Assembly: GCA_030704765.1 (NCBI GenBank)
Contig: JAUYDD010000041.1
Location: 1 to 9,774, forward strand
Reading direction: 5' to 3'
DNA: 9,774 nt
Source: Nanobdellota archaeon
GTDB taxonomy: Archaea > Nanobdellota > Nanobdellia > Pacearchaeales > GW2011-AR1
How positions within the stretch are numbered: position 1 is the first letter of the stretch; every line of letters starts with the position of its first letter. Below are positions 1-5,650 of this stretch, piece after piece. The notes beneath the pieces were generated by a model. That model searched no databases. It had not been told where the DNA came from and saw only the letters and a program-made list of their open reading frames with translations. A program made the position numbers and the translations under genes.

Positions 1-118
1 AGCAAATGTTACAGTTTTCAATTCTCGAGCATCCTAAAAATTTCCGAATAAGAAAAATCGTCTATCAAACTCCATTCTTTAGAATGGAGTAGACGATTTT
101 TCAGGAAATTTTTTTGAT
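1..118 (+). repeat. Structured repeat type A, copy A1 (left part cut by window start)
   Basis: The window opens inside the left loop of an element present in full at 5651-5804. Visible parts are the right arm of the first stem (14-26), the conserved string TCCTAAAAA (32-40), an outer stem AAAAATTTCC/GGAAATTTTT (36-45 with 104-113), an inner 12-bp stem GAAAAATCGTCT/AGACGATTTTTC (52-63 with 91-102), an unpaired ATCAA (64-68), a 9-bp hairpin ACTCCATTC/GAATGGAGT (69-77 with 82-90) closed by a TTTA loop, and a 3' end in TTTTTTTGAT (109-118). Relative to A2, two stem positions have changed from C-G to T-A on both sides of the helix. Whether it acts as RNA or DNA cannot be told from the sequence. 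Confidence 0.85.
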
Positions 119-163
119 AACCCTGCTTACTTTAGTTTGCAGATACATAACATTTATTTTTCT

Positions 164-324
164 GATGTCAGAAATTAAACCACATCTTTTAAGATGTGGA
201 TGTTAGTTTGTTTTAATTTCTGAGCGTCCTAAAAACAAGGGCCAATCAAACCACACTCGCCAGCAGGCGATTTTTTGCCGTGGCAAAAAACCTTTAGGGT
301 GTGGTGGCCCATTGTTTTTTTGAT
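164..324 (+). repeat. Structured repeat type B, copy B1
   Basis: This is a full-length element. It begins ATGT, then a 12-bp stem TCAGAAATTAAA/TTTAATTTCTGA (168-179 with 212-223) enclosing a hairpin CCACATCTT/AAGATGTGG (180-188 with 191-199). The linker carries GAGCGTCCTAAAAA. The second domain has AAAAACAA/TTGTTTTT and GGGCC/GGCCC separated by one bulged A (231-243 with 306-319), an unpaired ATCAA (245-249), ACCACAC/GTGTGGT (250-256 with 299-305), and inside it two small hairpins, TCGCC/GGCGA (257-270) and TTTTTTGCC/GGCAAAAAA (271-290). It ends TTTTTTTGAT. A copy differing at only a few positions starts at 9634. A 61-codon minus-strand frame across 203-388 is only an open frame through this palindromic DNA. 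Confidence 0.88.
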
Positions 325-325
325 T

Positions 326-428
326 GCAAGAAAATTCATTCAAAAGAATTTTCTGCACAGAAAATCCATAGGATTTTCTTGTGTCCAAAACTCAAACACG
401 CTCGGGATTTTAATCCCGAGTTTTTGAC
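326..428. repeat. Cluster of three hairpins beside repeat B1
   Basis: Three inverted repeats follow B1 without a gap. The first is AGAAAATTC/GAATTTTCT (329-337 with 346-354). The second is CAC-AGAAAATCC/GGATTTTCT-T-GTG (356-367 with 371-383, one bulged T). The third is CTCGGGATT/AATCCCGAG (401-409 with 412-420). The third has a competing fold in which AAAACTC (387-393) pairs with GAGTTTT (418-424), extended past one mismatch by GTC/GAC. The first two share the core AGAAAATYC. They could be a third domain of B1, remnants of another element, or terminator-like structures. I see no protein-coding signal here. Confidence 0.6.
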
Positions 429-445
429 ATTAAGTTAAACTCTGC

Positions 446-470
446 AAAATTTAGCTGATGTGCTCTCTAG
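446..470 (+). repeat. 25-bp perfect direct repeat, left copy
   Basis: The string starting AAAATTTAGC and ending GCTCTCTAG is repeated exactly, in the same orientation, at 1597-1621. The two copies bracket the wHTH-MNT/HEPN operon and a truncated inverted repeat A3. Flanking bases outside the copies do not match. This could be a pair of att-like sites or the trace of a duplicated insertion target. No recombinase gene lies between them. Confidence 0.8.
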
Positions 471-505
471 AGCTATATAAATGATGTTAAGGGATTATCG
501 AAAGA

Positions 506-513
506 TTTATAAA
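506..513 (+). promoter_or_regulatory. TATA box for the wHTH-MNT/HEPN operon
   Basis: TTTATAAA is centred about 27 nt before the ATG at 537, the spacing expected for an archaeal TATA box driving a leaderless transcript. There is no Shine-Dalgarno-like sequence before the ATG, which fits. Confidence 0.6.
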
Positions 514-536
514 CAATCGTTATAATATTATAACAT

Positions 537-1061
537 ATGTTAGAAAAATATAACAGGTATAAACTACTAAAATTGTTTTTAGATTCTCCTACTGACAGTT
601 TTAGGTTAAGGGAAATTGCAAGATTAACAAAAATATCCCCCCCTTCTGTAATGAATTATCTTAAAGAATTTGAAAAAGAAGGTTTAATTAATAAACAAAC
701 CAAGAGGGGGGTGCCATTTTATACATCATTAAGAGATAACCCTAAGTTTATACTTTATAAAAAAATAAGTATTGTTTTTGAATTGAATCAATGCGGTTTA
801 ATAAGTTATATATGGGATAAACTCTCTCCTCAAGCTATTGTTCTTTATGGAAGTTTTGCAAAAGGAGAGTCAATAGAAAATTCAGATATCGATTTATTTA
901 TTTTAGGAAAAAATAAAAACCTGGAACTTGTTGATTTTGACAAAAAATTGAACAAAAAAATTCATTTATTATTTAAAGAGTCTCTAAAAGAAATTCCCAA
1001 TGAGCTAAAAAATAATATCTTAAATGGGATAATACTTAAGGGATATATAAAAATATTTTAA
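537..1061 (+). CDS. wHTH-fused minimal nucleotidyltransferase (MntA-like antitoxin candidate)
   Basis: This 174-residue protein has an N-terminal winged helix-turn-helix (about residues 6-60, with LREIARLTKISPPSVMNYLK as recognition region) joined to a minimal nucleotidyltransferase domain. The MNT signature GSx10DxD is intact: G105-S106, D117 and D119. The usual third metal-binding acidic residue seems to be missing, with His143 (KKIHLLF) at about that place. The next gene starts one base after the stop and encodes a HEPN protein. In known MntA/HepT pairs the MNT protein neutralises the HEPN ribonuclease by nucleotidylating it. The fused wHTH suggests that the protein also represses its own promoter, but that is inference. 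The start is fixed by the TATA box 27 nt upstream. It could instead be a stand-alone transcription regulator of the MNT superfamily. Confidence 0.85.
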   Translation: MLEKYNRYKLLKLFLDSPTDSFRLREIARLTKISPPSVMNYLKEFEKEGLINKQTKRGVPFYTSLRDNPKFILYKKISIVFELNQCGLISYIWDKLSPQAIVLYGSFAKGESIENSDIDLFILGKNKNLELVDFDKKLNKKIHLLFKESLKEIPNELKNNILNGIILKGYIKIF

Positions 1062-1062
1062 A

Positions 1063-1461
1063 ATGATAATCAGAATAACTCCTGACAAAGAAAAAGTAAA
1101 ATCAATTCTACAATTAATAAGAGAAAGAGAAGATTTTGTTTCTACAATTAATCATGAAAAGTTCTCTACAAATGCTTCTGAAAATTATTATGAAATAATT
1201 AAAGAGTTAGCGAATGCCTTATTGCTTTTAGATGGATTAAAAACAACAGGTGAATATGCCCATAAAGATTTAATTGATTACCTCATAAATTATAAAGAAT
1301 TTACAGAATCAGACATTTTTTTTATGAATGATTTAAGAATAAAAAGAAATAATGGCGCATACGATGGCAAAAAAGTTGAACCCAGTTATTTGATTAATAA
1401 TAAAAATAGGATATTACAATTAATAGAAAAATTAAAGAAAATAATCAAGGATAGATTGTAA
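1063..1461 (+). CDS. HEPN-domain protein (HepT-like toxin candidate)
   Basis: This 132-residue, mostly helical protein is partner to the MNT gene, one base downstream of its stop. The pattern EIIKELANALLLLDGLKTTG followed by a C-terminal helix with LRIKRNNGAYDG is typical of archaeal HEPN proteins. HEPN ribonucleases normally carry Rx4H. Here Arg95 is followed four residues later by Tyr100 where the His should be, giving RNNGAYDG. The His needed for RNA cleavage in classical HepT is therefore absent, so this copy may be inactive, may use another mechanism, or may belong to an RN-x3-Y-x-G subgroup. The family call rests on the pairing and the Arg/Asn/Tyr motif; the toxin role is inference. Confidence 0.78.
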   Translation: MIIRITPDKEKVKSILQLIREREDFVSTINHEKFSTNASENYYEIIKELANALLLLDGLKTTGEYAHKDLIDYLINYKEFTESDIFFMNDLRIKRNNGAYDGKKVEPSYLINNKNRILQLIEKLKKIIKDRL

Positions 1462-1478
1462 TAGTTTAATGTTCTCCC

Positions 1479-1592
1479 AAAAAGTTTCCATTTTTAAATA
1501 TCAAAACTGTAACATTTGCTACGGCCACATGATAAATCATGAGGTTTTCAATTCTAGACATAAAACTTAAAATAGCAAAGTGAAAACTTTTT
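1479..1592. repeat. Inverted repeat enclosing the truncated A3 element
   Basis: AAAAAGTTTCCA (1479-1490) can pair with TGAAAACTTTTT (1581-1592), 12 bp including one G-U as RNA. It encloses about 90 nt with the truncated repeat A3. It lies 17 nt after the HEPN stop and could help end that transcript, or be left over from the element's insertion. Confidence 0.45.
1503..1554 (-). repeat. Structured repeat type A, copy A3 (truncated, inverted)
   Basis: Read on the minus strand, 52 nt match 5653-5704 of copy A2 with two differences: the left arm GAATTGAAAAC, the hairpin CCTCATGA/TCATGTGG and the loop with GCAAATGTTACAG. The match stops after GTTTT, inside the right arm of the first stem, and the entire second domain is missing. 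One of the two differences is in the hairpin loop and the other in the internal loop, so pairing is preserved. The ATGT seen at the left edge of other copies is also present (minus strand, just above 1554). Confidence 0.85.
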
Positions 1593-1596
1593 CCAT

Positions 1597-1621
1597 AAAA
1601 TTTAGCTGATGTGCTCTCTAG
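1597..1621 (+). repeat. 25-bp perfect direct repeat, right copy
   Basis: This is the exact counterpart of 446-470, 1151 bp away, lying between the HEPN gene and the 3' end of gatA. Confidence 0.8.
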
Positions 1622-1646
1622 TATGCAAATGTGAAATTCTCTTAGG

Positions 1647-1683
1647 TTAAGTTTGAGAATACAGCTATTGTCATTAAACTTAA
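1647..1683. terminator. Possible 3'-end hairpin after gatA
   Basis: TTAAGTTT (1647-1654) and AAACTTAA (1676-1683) form a perfect 8-bp inverted repeat. An overlapping alternative, AAGCTC/GAGCTT (1682-1687 with 1700-1705), sits just after the gatA stop. There is no long T run on the minus strand here, so a terminator role is weakly supported. Confidence 0.3.
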
Positions 1684-1710
1684 GCTCAATACTTTCAGAG
1701 AGCTTTATTT

Positions 1711-3048
1711 TTACTCAAACCCTTTCGCAATCTCAAGTAAAAAATTATCATTTCCGCGTTTGGCAAATATCTGCAATCCAACAGGAACTTCATCTTTACC
1801 TTGTTTTATTGTTCCGCAAGGAACAGAAATTCCTGGAATTTCAACAAGATTTGCGAGTGTTGTCAGCGAATCATAGTTATACATATCTTCTATTGATATT
1901 TTTTCTCCAAACTTATGAGGTAATCTGGGAACAGTAGGCATAATTAAAACATCATATTTTTTAAATGCTTTATTAAATTCATTCTCAATGATTTTCTTTG
2001 CTTTTAATGCACGGCGGTAATACTTGCCTGTATATTCAGCCTGGCATATTACTTGACCTCCTAAAATTCTTCTTAAAACTTCCTCCCCGCAAACATCCTC
2101 AATTTTAAATCCATATTTTCTTCCATCAAATTTTCTTGTTCCTGAAAAAAATTCAACATAGACAATTGGATAATAAGTCTGTATTCCTAAATCAATATGT
2201 TTTAATTCAATATTTTCAGAGCTCCAATTATTTTTCTTTAAAACCTCATTGACTCTTTTTAAAATTAAATCCCAGATTTCTTTATTAGCAGAAATTTTTG
2301 GAATTCCTATTTTTATTCCTTCAAAACTTTTTCCCCCACTAACATAGTCTCTTGAAACAGCATCATATTCATCTTTTCCTTTAATAATATTATAAATAAT
2401 TTCACAATCTTCAACACAACAAGCAAGTGGACCAATTTGATCTAAACTCATTGATAAATCAATTAAACCATATCTAGAAACAGCTCCATAACTAGGTTTA
2501 AAACCAACAACACTGCAATGACTTGCAGGGTTTCTAATACTTCCTCCTGTATCTGAACCTAGTGCAAAATCACAAAATAGAGCTGCAACAGATGCAGCAC
2601 TTCCACTACTGCTTCCACCTGGAATCCGGTCAAGACACTTAGGGTTTCGAGTAAAACCAAAAGCACTTGTTTCACCAGAAGCTCCACAAGCAAACTCATC
2701 CATGTTTGCCATTCCTAATATTATTGCATCTTCTTTTAAGAGTCTATCAATTACAGTTGCATTATAAACTGCTTTATAATTTTCAAGTGTTTTAGAAGCA
2801 CAGTTTGTTATTAATCCTAAAACATTTATATTTGATTTTACAATAAAACCTAAGCCTGCAAGCTTGCCTGCTTTTCCTGATTTTATTTTCTTATCAACTT
2901 CGCAGGCTTGTGAGATAGCAAATTCATTTATATGCAATACTGCATTTATTCTAGGATTTTCTTTTTTAATTTTTTCTAAAAATCTTTTTATGTTTTGTTC
3001 TGCTGTTAATTTTCTTTCTTTAATTAATTTTAATTTTTCTTTTATCAT
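1711..3048 (-). CDS. gatA: Aspartyl/glutamyl-tRNA amidotransferase subunit A (GatA)
   Basis: GatA releases ammonia from glutamine (or asparagine); GatB uses it to amidate Asp-tRNA(Asn) or Glu-tRNA(Gln), while GatC links the two. The protein belongs to the amidase-signature family. The Ser-cisSer-Lys triad is complete: Lys71 (GFIVKSNI), cis-Ser146 (PGGSSSGSAAS) and nucleophile Ser170 (GSDTGGSIRNPA), with the 75- and 99-residue spacings of well-studied amidases. Other GatA hallmarks are FGFTRNP and SRYGLI...SLDQIGP. At 445 residues it is about 40 shorter than typical bacterial GatA and ends right after the conserved PVGLQI...GFE region, so the C-terminal helix is trimmed; I see no frameshift. 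It is the last gene of the operon, 4 nt after the upstream stop, with a weak GGTAGGT before the start. gatB is not in the window. Confidence 0.97.
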   Translation of the reverse strand: MIKEKLKLIKERKLTAEQNIKRFLEKIKKENPRINAVLHINEFAISQACEVDKKIKSGKAGKLAGLGFIVKSNINVLGLITNCASKTLENYKAVYNATVIDRLLKEDAIILGMANMDEFACGASGETSAFGFTRNPKCLDRIPGGSSSGSAASVAALFCDFALGSDTGGSIRNPASHCSVVGFKPSYGAVSRYGLIDLSMSLDQIGPLACCVEDCEIIYNIIKGKDEYDAVSRDYVSGGKSFEGIKIGIPKISANKEIWDLILKRVNEVLKKNNWSSENIELKHIDLGIQTYYPIVYVEFFSGTRKFDGRKYGFKIEDVCGEEVLRRILGGQVICQAEYTGKYYRRALKAKKIIENEFNKAFKKYDVLIMPTVPRLPHKFGEKISIEDMYNYDSLTTLANLVEIPGISVPCGTIKQGKDEVPVGLQIFAKRGNDNFLLEIAKGFE

Positions 3049-3052
3049 ATCA

Positions 3053-3580
3053 TTAACCTACCTCGAATGTATCATTTACAGGATTATAATGATAAACAAG
3101 TGTAGGAGAAACATATTTTTCTTTAGGTTTGCTAGACTCCTTTTTTGCAATCTTAACAAGTCTTTTGTGGCTAATTACTCTAGCAATAACCTGGTTTTTT
3201 TTACAGTCATCAGGGTCACTTGAATCCTCCCCTAAATCATAATCTCTAACCTTCATATTAATTAATCTTCTATATGCATTTCTATAAGCACTTGTATCAA
3301 TCCCATTTTCAGCTGATTCTCTCATAAGTTTTTCAAATCTTATATAGGCTTGTTTAAATTCTTTATGATTAGGAATTTGCCCATCACTCGCTATAAAAAA
3401 TCCTTCAATCACTTCTAAACAACCTGAAAGAGTATCTATTCCAGGCCCGTATATGTCCCTTAAGCTAGCTAAGGAGTCACATGTAAACATATATCCTAAA
3501 TTTTCATCATCTTTATATTGTTCCACAGCAACTCTTTCAACAAGTTTTTCTTCACTTAATTTTAATCTTTTTCCAGCCAT
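3053..3580 (-). CDS. Unknown protein between chorismate mutase and gatA (paralogue of the gene at 3850)
   Basis: This 175-residue protein has no family I recognise, no signal peptide and no membrane span. It is charged and probably mostly helical, with a basic segment near residues 131-155 and a short C-terminal tail rich in aromatic residues. It starts one base after the chorismate mutase stop and ends 4 nt before gatA, so it is almost certainly co-translated with them. Two blocks align with the 140-residue protein of the same operon: LSGCLEVIEGFF (51-62) against LTGLAELVQSVY, and I94-L116 against L81-I103, where D, S, Y, Y, N and D coincide at a constant offset of 13. A role linked to GatCAB or chorismate mutase is suggested only by operon position. 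Confidence 0.85.
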   Translation of the reverse strand: MAGKRLKLSEEKLVERVAVEQYKDDENLGYMFTCDSLASLRDIYGPGIDTLSGCLEVIEGFFIASDGQIPNHKEFKQAYIRFEKLMRESAENGIDTSAYRNAYRRLINMKVRDYDLGEDSSDPDDCKKNQVIARVISHKRLVKIAKKESSKPKEKYVSPTLVYHYNPVNDTFEVG

Positions 3581-3581
3581 T

Positions 3582-3848
3582 TTATTTTACAGATTTTTTC
3601 TGTATCCTCCTTGTTTCTTTGAATAAAAGTCTATAATATCTTTTAACAAATTTTTTATCTATACCAGATTCTTTTATCACTTTTTCAATTATTTCTTTTT
3701 CACGCTTAGGATCTTTTATTTTCATTCCTAAAGGTTTTCTTATCTTCCAGATATCTATAGCTATATTCAATCTTTTTTTCAATAATCTGAAAACATCTTT
3801 ATCAATTTTATTTATTTCTTTTCTTAATCTATTAAGTTTATCTTCCAT
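3582..3848 (-). CDS. Chorismate mutase, AroQ class (stand-alone domain)
   Basis: This 88-residue all-helical protein matches the AroQ chorismate mutase domain, which converts chorismate to prephenate in Phe/Tyr synthesis. Aligned without gaps in the first half to the E. coli P-protein domain, the active-site residues are Arg9 (R11), Arg26 (R28), Asp46 (D48), Arg49 (R51), Glu50 (E52) and Gln83 (Q88). The essential Lys39 position is Arg37 here, with Lys38 next to it: a conservative change, or a one-residue slip. The length is normal for a stand-alone domain. Gaps to both neighbours are 1 nt. No other aromatic-pathway gene is in the window, so its place inside a gat operon is odd. It could act on chorismate, or be a reused helical domain. 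Confidence 0.85.
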   Translation of the reverse strand: MEDKLNRLRKEINKIDKDVFRLLKKRLNIAIDIWKIRKPLGMKIKDPKREKEIIEKVIKESGIDKKFVKRYYRLLFKETRRIQKKSVK

Positions 3849-3849
3849 T

Positions 3850-4260
3850 TTATACTAAAGGTTTTATTCCTCCTATTACCATCCTATATGAAAGTGGTTC
3901 ATTCTGAGGTCCAAGCCTTTCTTTATCTAAACTAAGACATGTACTTCTTTCATTTTCTTTTCTTATATCAAATTTATCTTGATCTTGATTTAAAATACAA
4001 TCATAAATTGTTTCATAAGGAGACAAATCGAGATGTGGATAGTTTTTTCTTATAAAATCTAATACTTCTGAAAAATGACCATCCATTACATGAAATGTCT
4101 GATTGTCAACAATACCTTTATTATAAACAGATTGAACTAATTCAGCTAATCCAGTTAATAATACATATTCAACAGCAAGTGTTTTATTCCTTACATCTTT
4201 AATTATATCAATAGGTTTTCTATTCAGAAGTTTTTCATAAGTAGGTTTTGCATTATCCAT
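3850..4260 (-). CDS. Unknown protein between gatC and chorismate mutase
   Basis: I recognise no family. The frame allows a 140-residue protein from ATG 4272, but that ATG directly abuts the AGGAGG within gatC and overlaps gatC by 10 nt. Met5 (ATG at 4260) lies 12 nt after AGGAGG and leaves a 2-nt gap to the gatC stop, like the 1-4 nt gaps in the rest of the operon, so I prefer the 136-residue form. The protein is soluble and probably helical, with conserved-looking blocks LTGLAELVQSVY and LDLSPYETIYDCILN and an ending rich in Gly and hydrophobic residues (MVIGGIKPLV). It appears to be a distant paralogue of the 175-residue protein encoded at 3053-3580. Function is unknown; expression is tied to GatC, chorismate mutase and GatA. 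Confidence 0.82.
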   Translation of the reverse strand: MDNAKPTYEKLLNRKPIDIIKDVRNKTLAVEYVLLTGLAELVQSVYNKGIVDNQTFHVMDGHFSEVLDFIRKNYPHLDLSPYETIYDCILNQDQDKFDIRKENERSTCLSLDKERLGPQNEPLSYRMVIGGIKPLV

Positions 4261-4262
4261 TC

Positions 4263-4508
4263 TTATTTCCATCCTCCTTTTTCAGCTATAATAAAATCCT
4301 TATCTTTATTTGGTGCGTTTTTTAATATTTTTTCTTTAAAGCCCTGTTTAGGTTTAGAGATATTTTTCTCTTTTCTATCAAACTCATCTCTATCAATAAA
4401 AAAACTTTCAATATGTTCTTTTTCAACTTTTTCTAGTGCAATACTAAACTTATTTAAGATATCTTTTGCTTGTTTTTCAATTAATGCTTTATCAATATTC
4501 CTGCTCAT
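4263..4508 (-). CDS. gatC: Aspartyl/glutamyl-tRNA amidotransferase subunit C (GatC)
   Basis: This is an 81-residue protein. GatC is a small extended subunit that wraps GatA and GatB together. The C-terminus is diagnostic of archaeal GatC: ILKNAPNKDKDFIIAEKGGW (61-80), matching the family's ending ENAP...D.yI..e.GGW. The N-terminal helix DILNKFSIALEKVE also fits. The middle region has the expected DRDEFDRKE-type stretch. It is the first gene of the five-gene operon that ends with gatA. A TATA box centred 26-27 nt before the ATG indicates a leaderless message. The gene end carries AGGAGG, which probably serves as ribosome binding site for the next gene. Confidence 0.93.
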   Translation of the reverse strand: MSRNIDKALIEKQAKDILNKFSIALEKVEKEHIESFFIDRDEFDRKEKNISKPKQGFKEKILKNAPNKDKDFIIAEKGGWK

Positions 4509-4530
4509 ATAAGAACAAGATTTAATGGAT

Positions 4531-4538
4531 ATTTAAAA
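4531..4538 (-). promoter_or_regulatory. TATA box for the gatC-gatA operon
   Basis: Minus-strand TTTTAAAT is centred 26-27 nt before the gatC ATG, fitting a leaderless archaeal promoter. It is the only clear promoter for the five genes. Confidence 0.6.
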
Positions 4539-4675
4539 TTAATGAATACTGATTAGTTATTTTATCTTCTCAGCGTTCTTATAACTATCCAAAAACAATT
4601 GTTAAATTAATCTAGCAATAGGTTTATCTTTCACTGATAAATTATCATATTTTTTCAATAATAAAATGTATCCCC

Positions 4676-5545
4676 CTACTTCAGAAATTTCACCTTAACT
4701 TTTCTGTCATCTATATCAATTATAGATGCCCTATTATCAATGGTACTTCCGGGATTGACAACAATGCTCTTTCCAATATGGATGATTCCTGGATTTTCAT
4801 GCATATGCCCGCATATAACTAGTCTAGGTTTTAGTTTCAAAATGACTTCTTTTGCTAGCCATGAACCATAATGTTTTCCTTTTTGAGGACCTTTTTTTAT
4901 CAAATCAAGTTTTGTGTTATACGGGCAATTATGGGAAATAAAAATAGGATTTTTTGATTCTTTAAATAATTTTTTAAATAAAGAAAAATATTTTTTATTG
5001 TCTTTGATACATTTTTTATATAATCTATTGCCTTTTTTTCCATATCTATTTATTAATTTTTTCCCAATATTTTTATTTACTAAACCAGGATAACTGCTTG
5101 TAGGATAACCAATAAAATCATAGGAAGAATAATTAATTTTTTTAAAATCTATCAATTCTACATTTTTCAACTTATTGATTTTATTCTTAAATCTTTTTGC
5201 TGCAGGATCTTTCTTATTATTATACCCTATGTCTTGAAAATAACTTGGGTCCCAATTACCCCTTATTAAAAACACTGGTTTATTCAAGGAATTCAATATT
5301 TTCAAAATTTTTACTCCAGAATCAAAACTTTTTCTTTCTAAATCAAGATATTTTTTCTTTCCGATTTTATCAACAAGATTTTCAATTGATTTATAGTATC
5401 TGAATATTAGTTTAGCTAATAGAGAATTGCCACAAAAATCACCAGGACTTATTATTATGTCAAAATTTTCTTTTTTAACCCTATTTAATAATCTATCACT
5501 TAATTCTCCATGAAAATCTCCTATTGCTAGTATTTTTATTCCCAT
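4676..5545 (-). CDS. Calcineurin-like metallophosphoesterase
   Basis: This 289-residue protein has the metallophosphoesterase motifs in order: GDFHGE (Asp10, His12), SPGDF (Asp36), GNWD (Asn97, Asp99), SHNCP (His205) and CGHMHE (His247, His249). The metal ligands are all present, so it should hold a dinuclear metal centre and hydrolyse a phosphomono- or diester. The usual GNHD is GNWD here, so the general-acid His is a Trp, a change that can shift specificity toward diesters. A lysine-rich insertion (about 110-190) separates the two halves. The substrate cannot be predicted. No signal peptide is visible. A TATA box 26 nt upstream supports the ATG at 5545. It is a single-gene unit, separated from the gat operon by its own promoter region. 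Confidence 0.93.
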   Translation of the reverse strand: MGIKILAIGDFHGELSDRLLNRVKKENFDIIISPGDFCGNSLLAKLIFRYYKSIENLVDKIGKKKYLDLERKSFDSGVKILKILNSLNKPVFLIRGNWDPSYFQDIGYNNKKDPAAKRFKNKINKLKNVELIDFKKINYSSYDFIGYPTSSYPGLVNKNIGKKLINRYGKKGNRLYKKCIKDNKKYFSLFKKLFKESKNPIFISHNCPYNTKLDLIKKGPQKGKHYGSWLAKEVILKLKPRLVICGHMHENPGIIHIGKSIVVNPGSTIDNRASIIDIDDRKVKVKFLK

Positions 5546-5567
5546 ATTCTAAATAATAATATCGATG

Positions 5568-5575
5568 TTTTTAAA
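5568..5575 (-). promoter_or_regulatory. TATA box for the metallophosphoesterase gene
   Basis: Minus-strand TTTAAAAA is centred 26-27 nt before the ATG at 5545, again fitting a leaderless mRNA. Confidence 0.55.
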
Positions 5576-5650
5576 TTGAATTGTCGTTATACCTTAAAGT
5601 CTTGTCCGAGGAATAAGCTGAGAAAAGCTATTAAACGATATTGTTATGTT

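Noticed and set aside
203..388. 61-codon minus-strand open frame
   Set aside because: It runs through the palindromic arms of repeat B1 and the neighbouring hairpins; the conserved feature there is base pairing, not a protein.
1..430. CRISPR array
   Set aside because: The repeats are long, widely spaced, of two types and fold into nested hairpins; there are no short direct repeats with regular spacers and no cas genes.
1653..1937. 94-codon plus-strand frame
   Set aside because: It mostly lies antisense inside the well-supported gatA gene and has no promoter or recognisable motifs.
2864..3223. 119-codon plus-strand frame
   Set aside because: It is antisense to the gatA start and the 175-residue gene; its hydrophobic composition is the usual shadow of AT-rich lysine-rich genes.
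4508..4676. Single operon joining the metallophosphoesterase to gatC
   Set aside because: A 167-nt gap containing a good TATA box separates them, so the gat operon has its own promoter.
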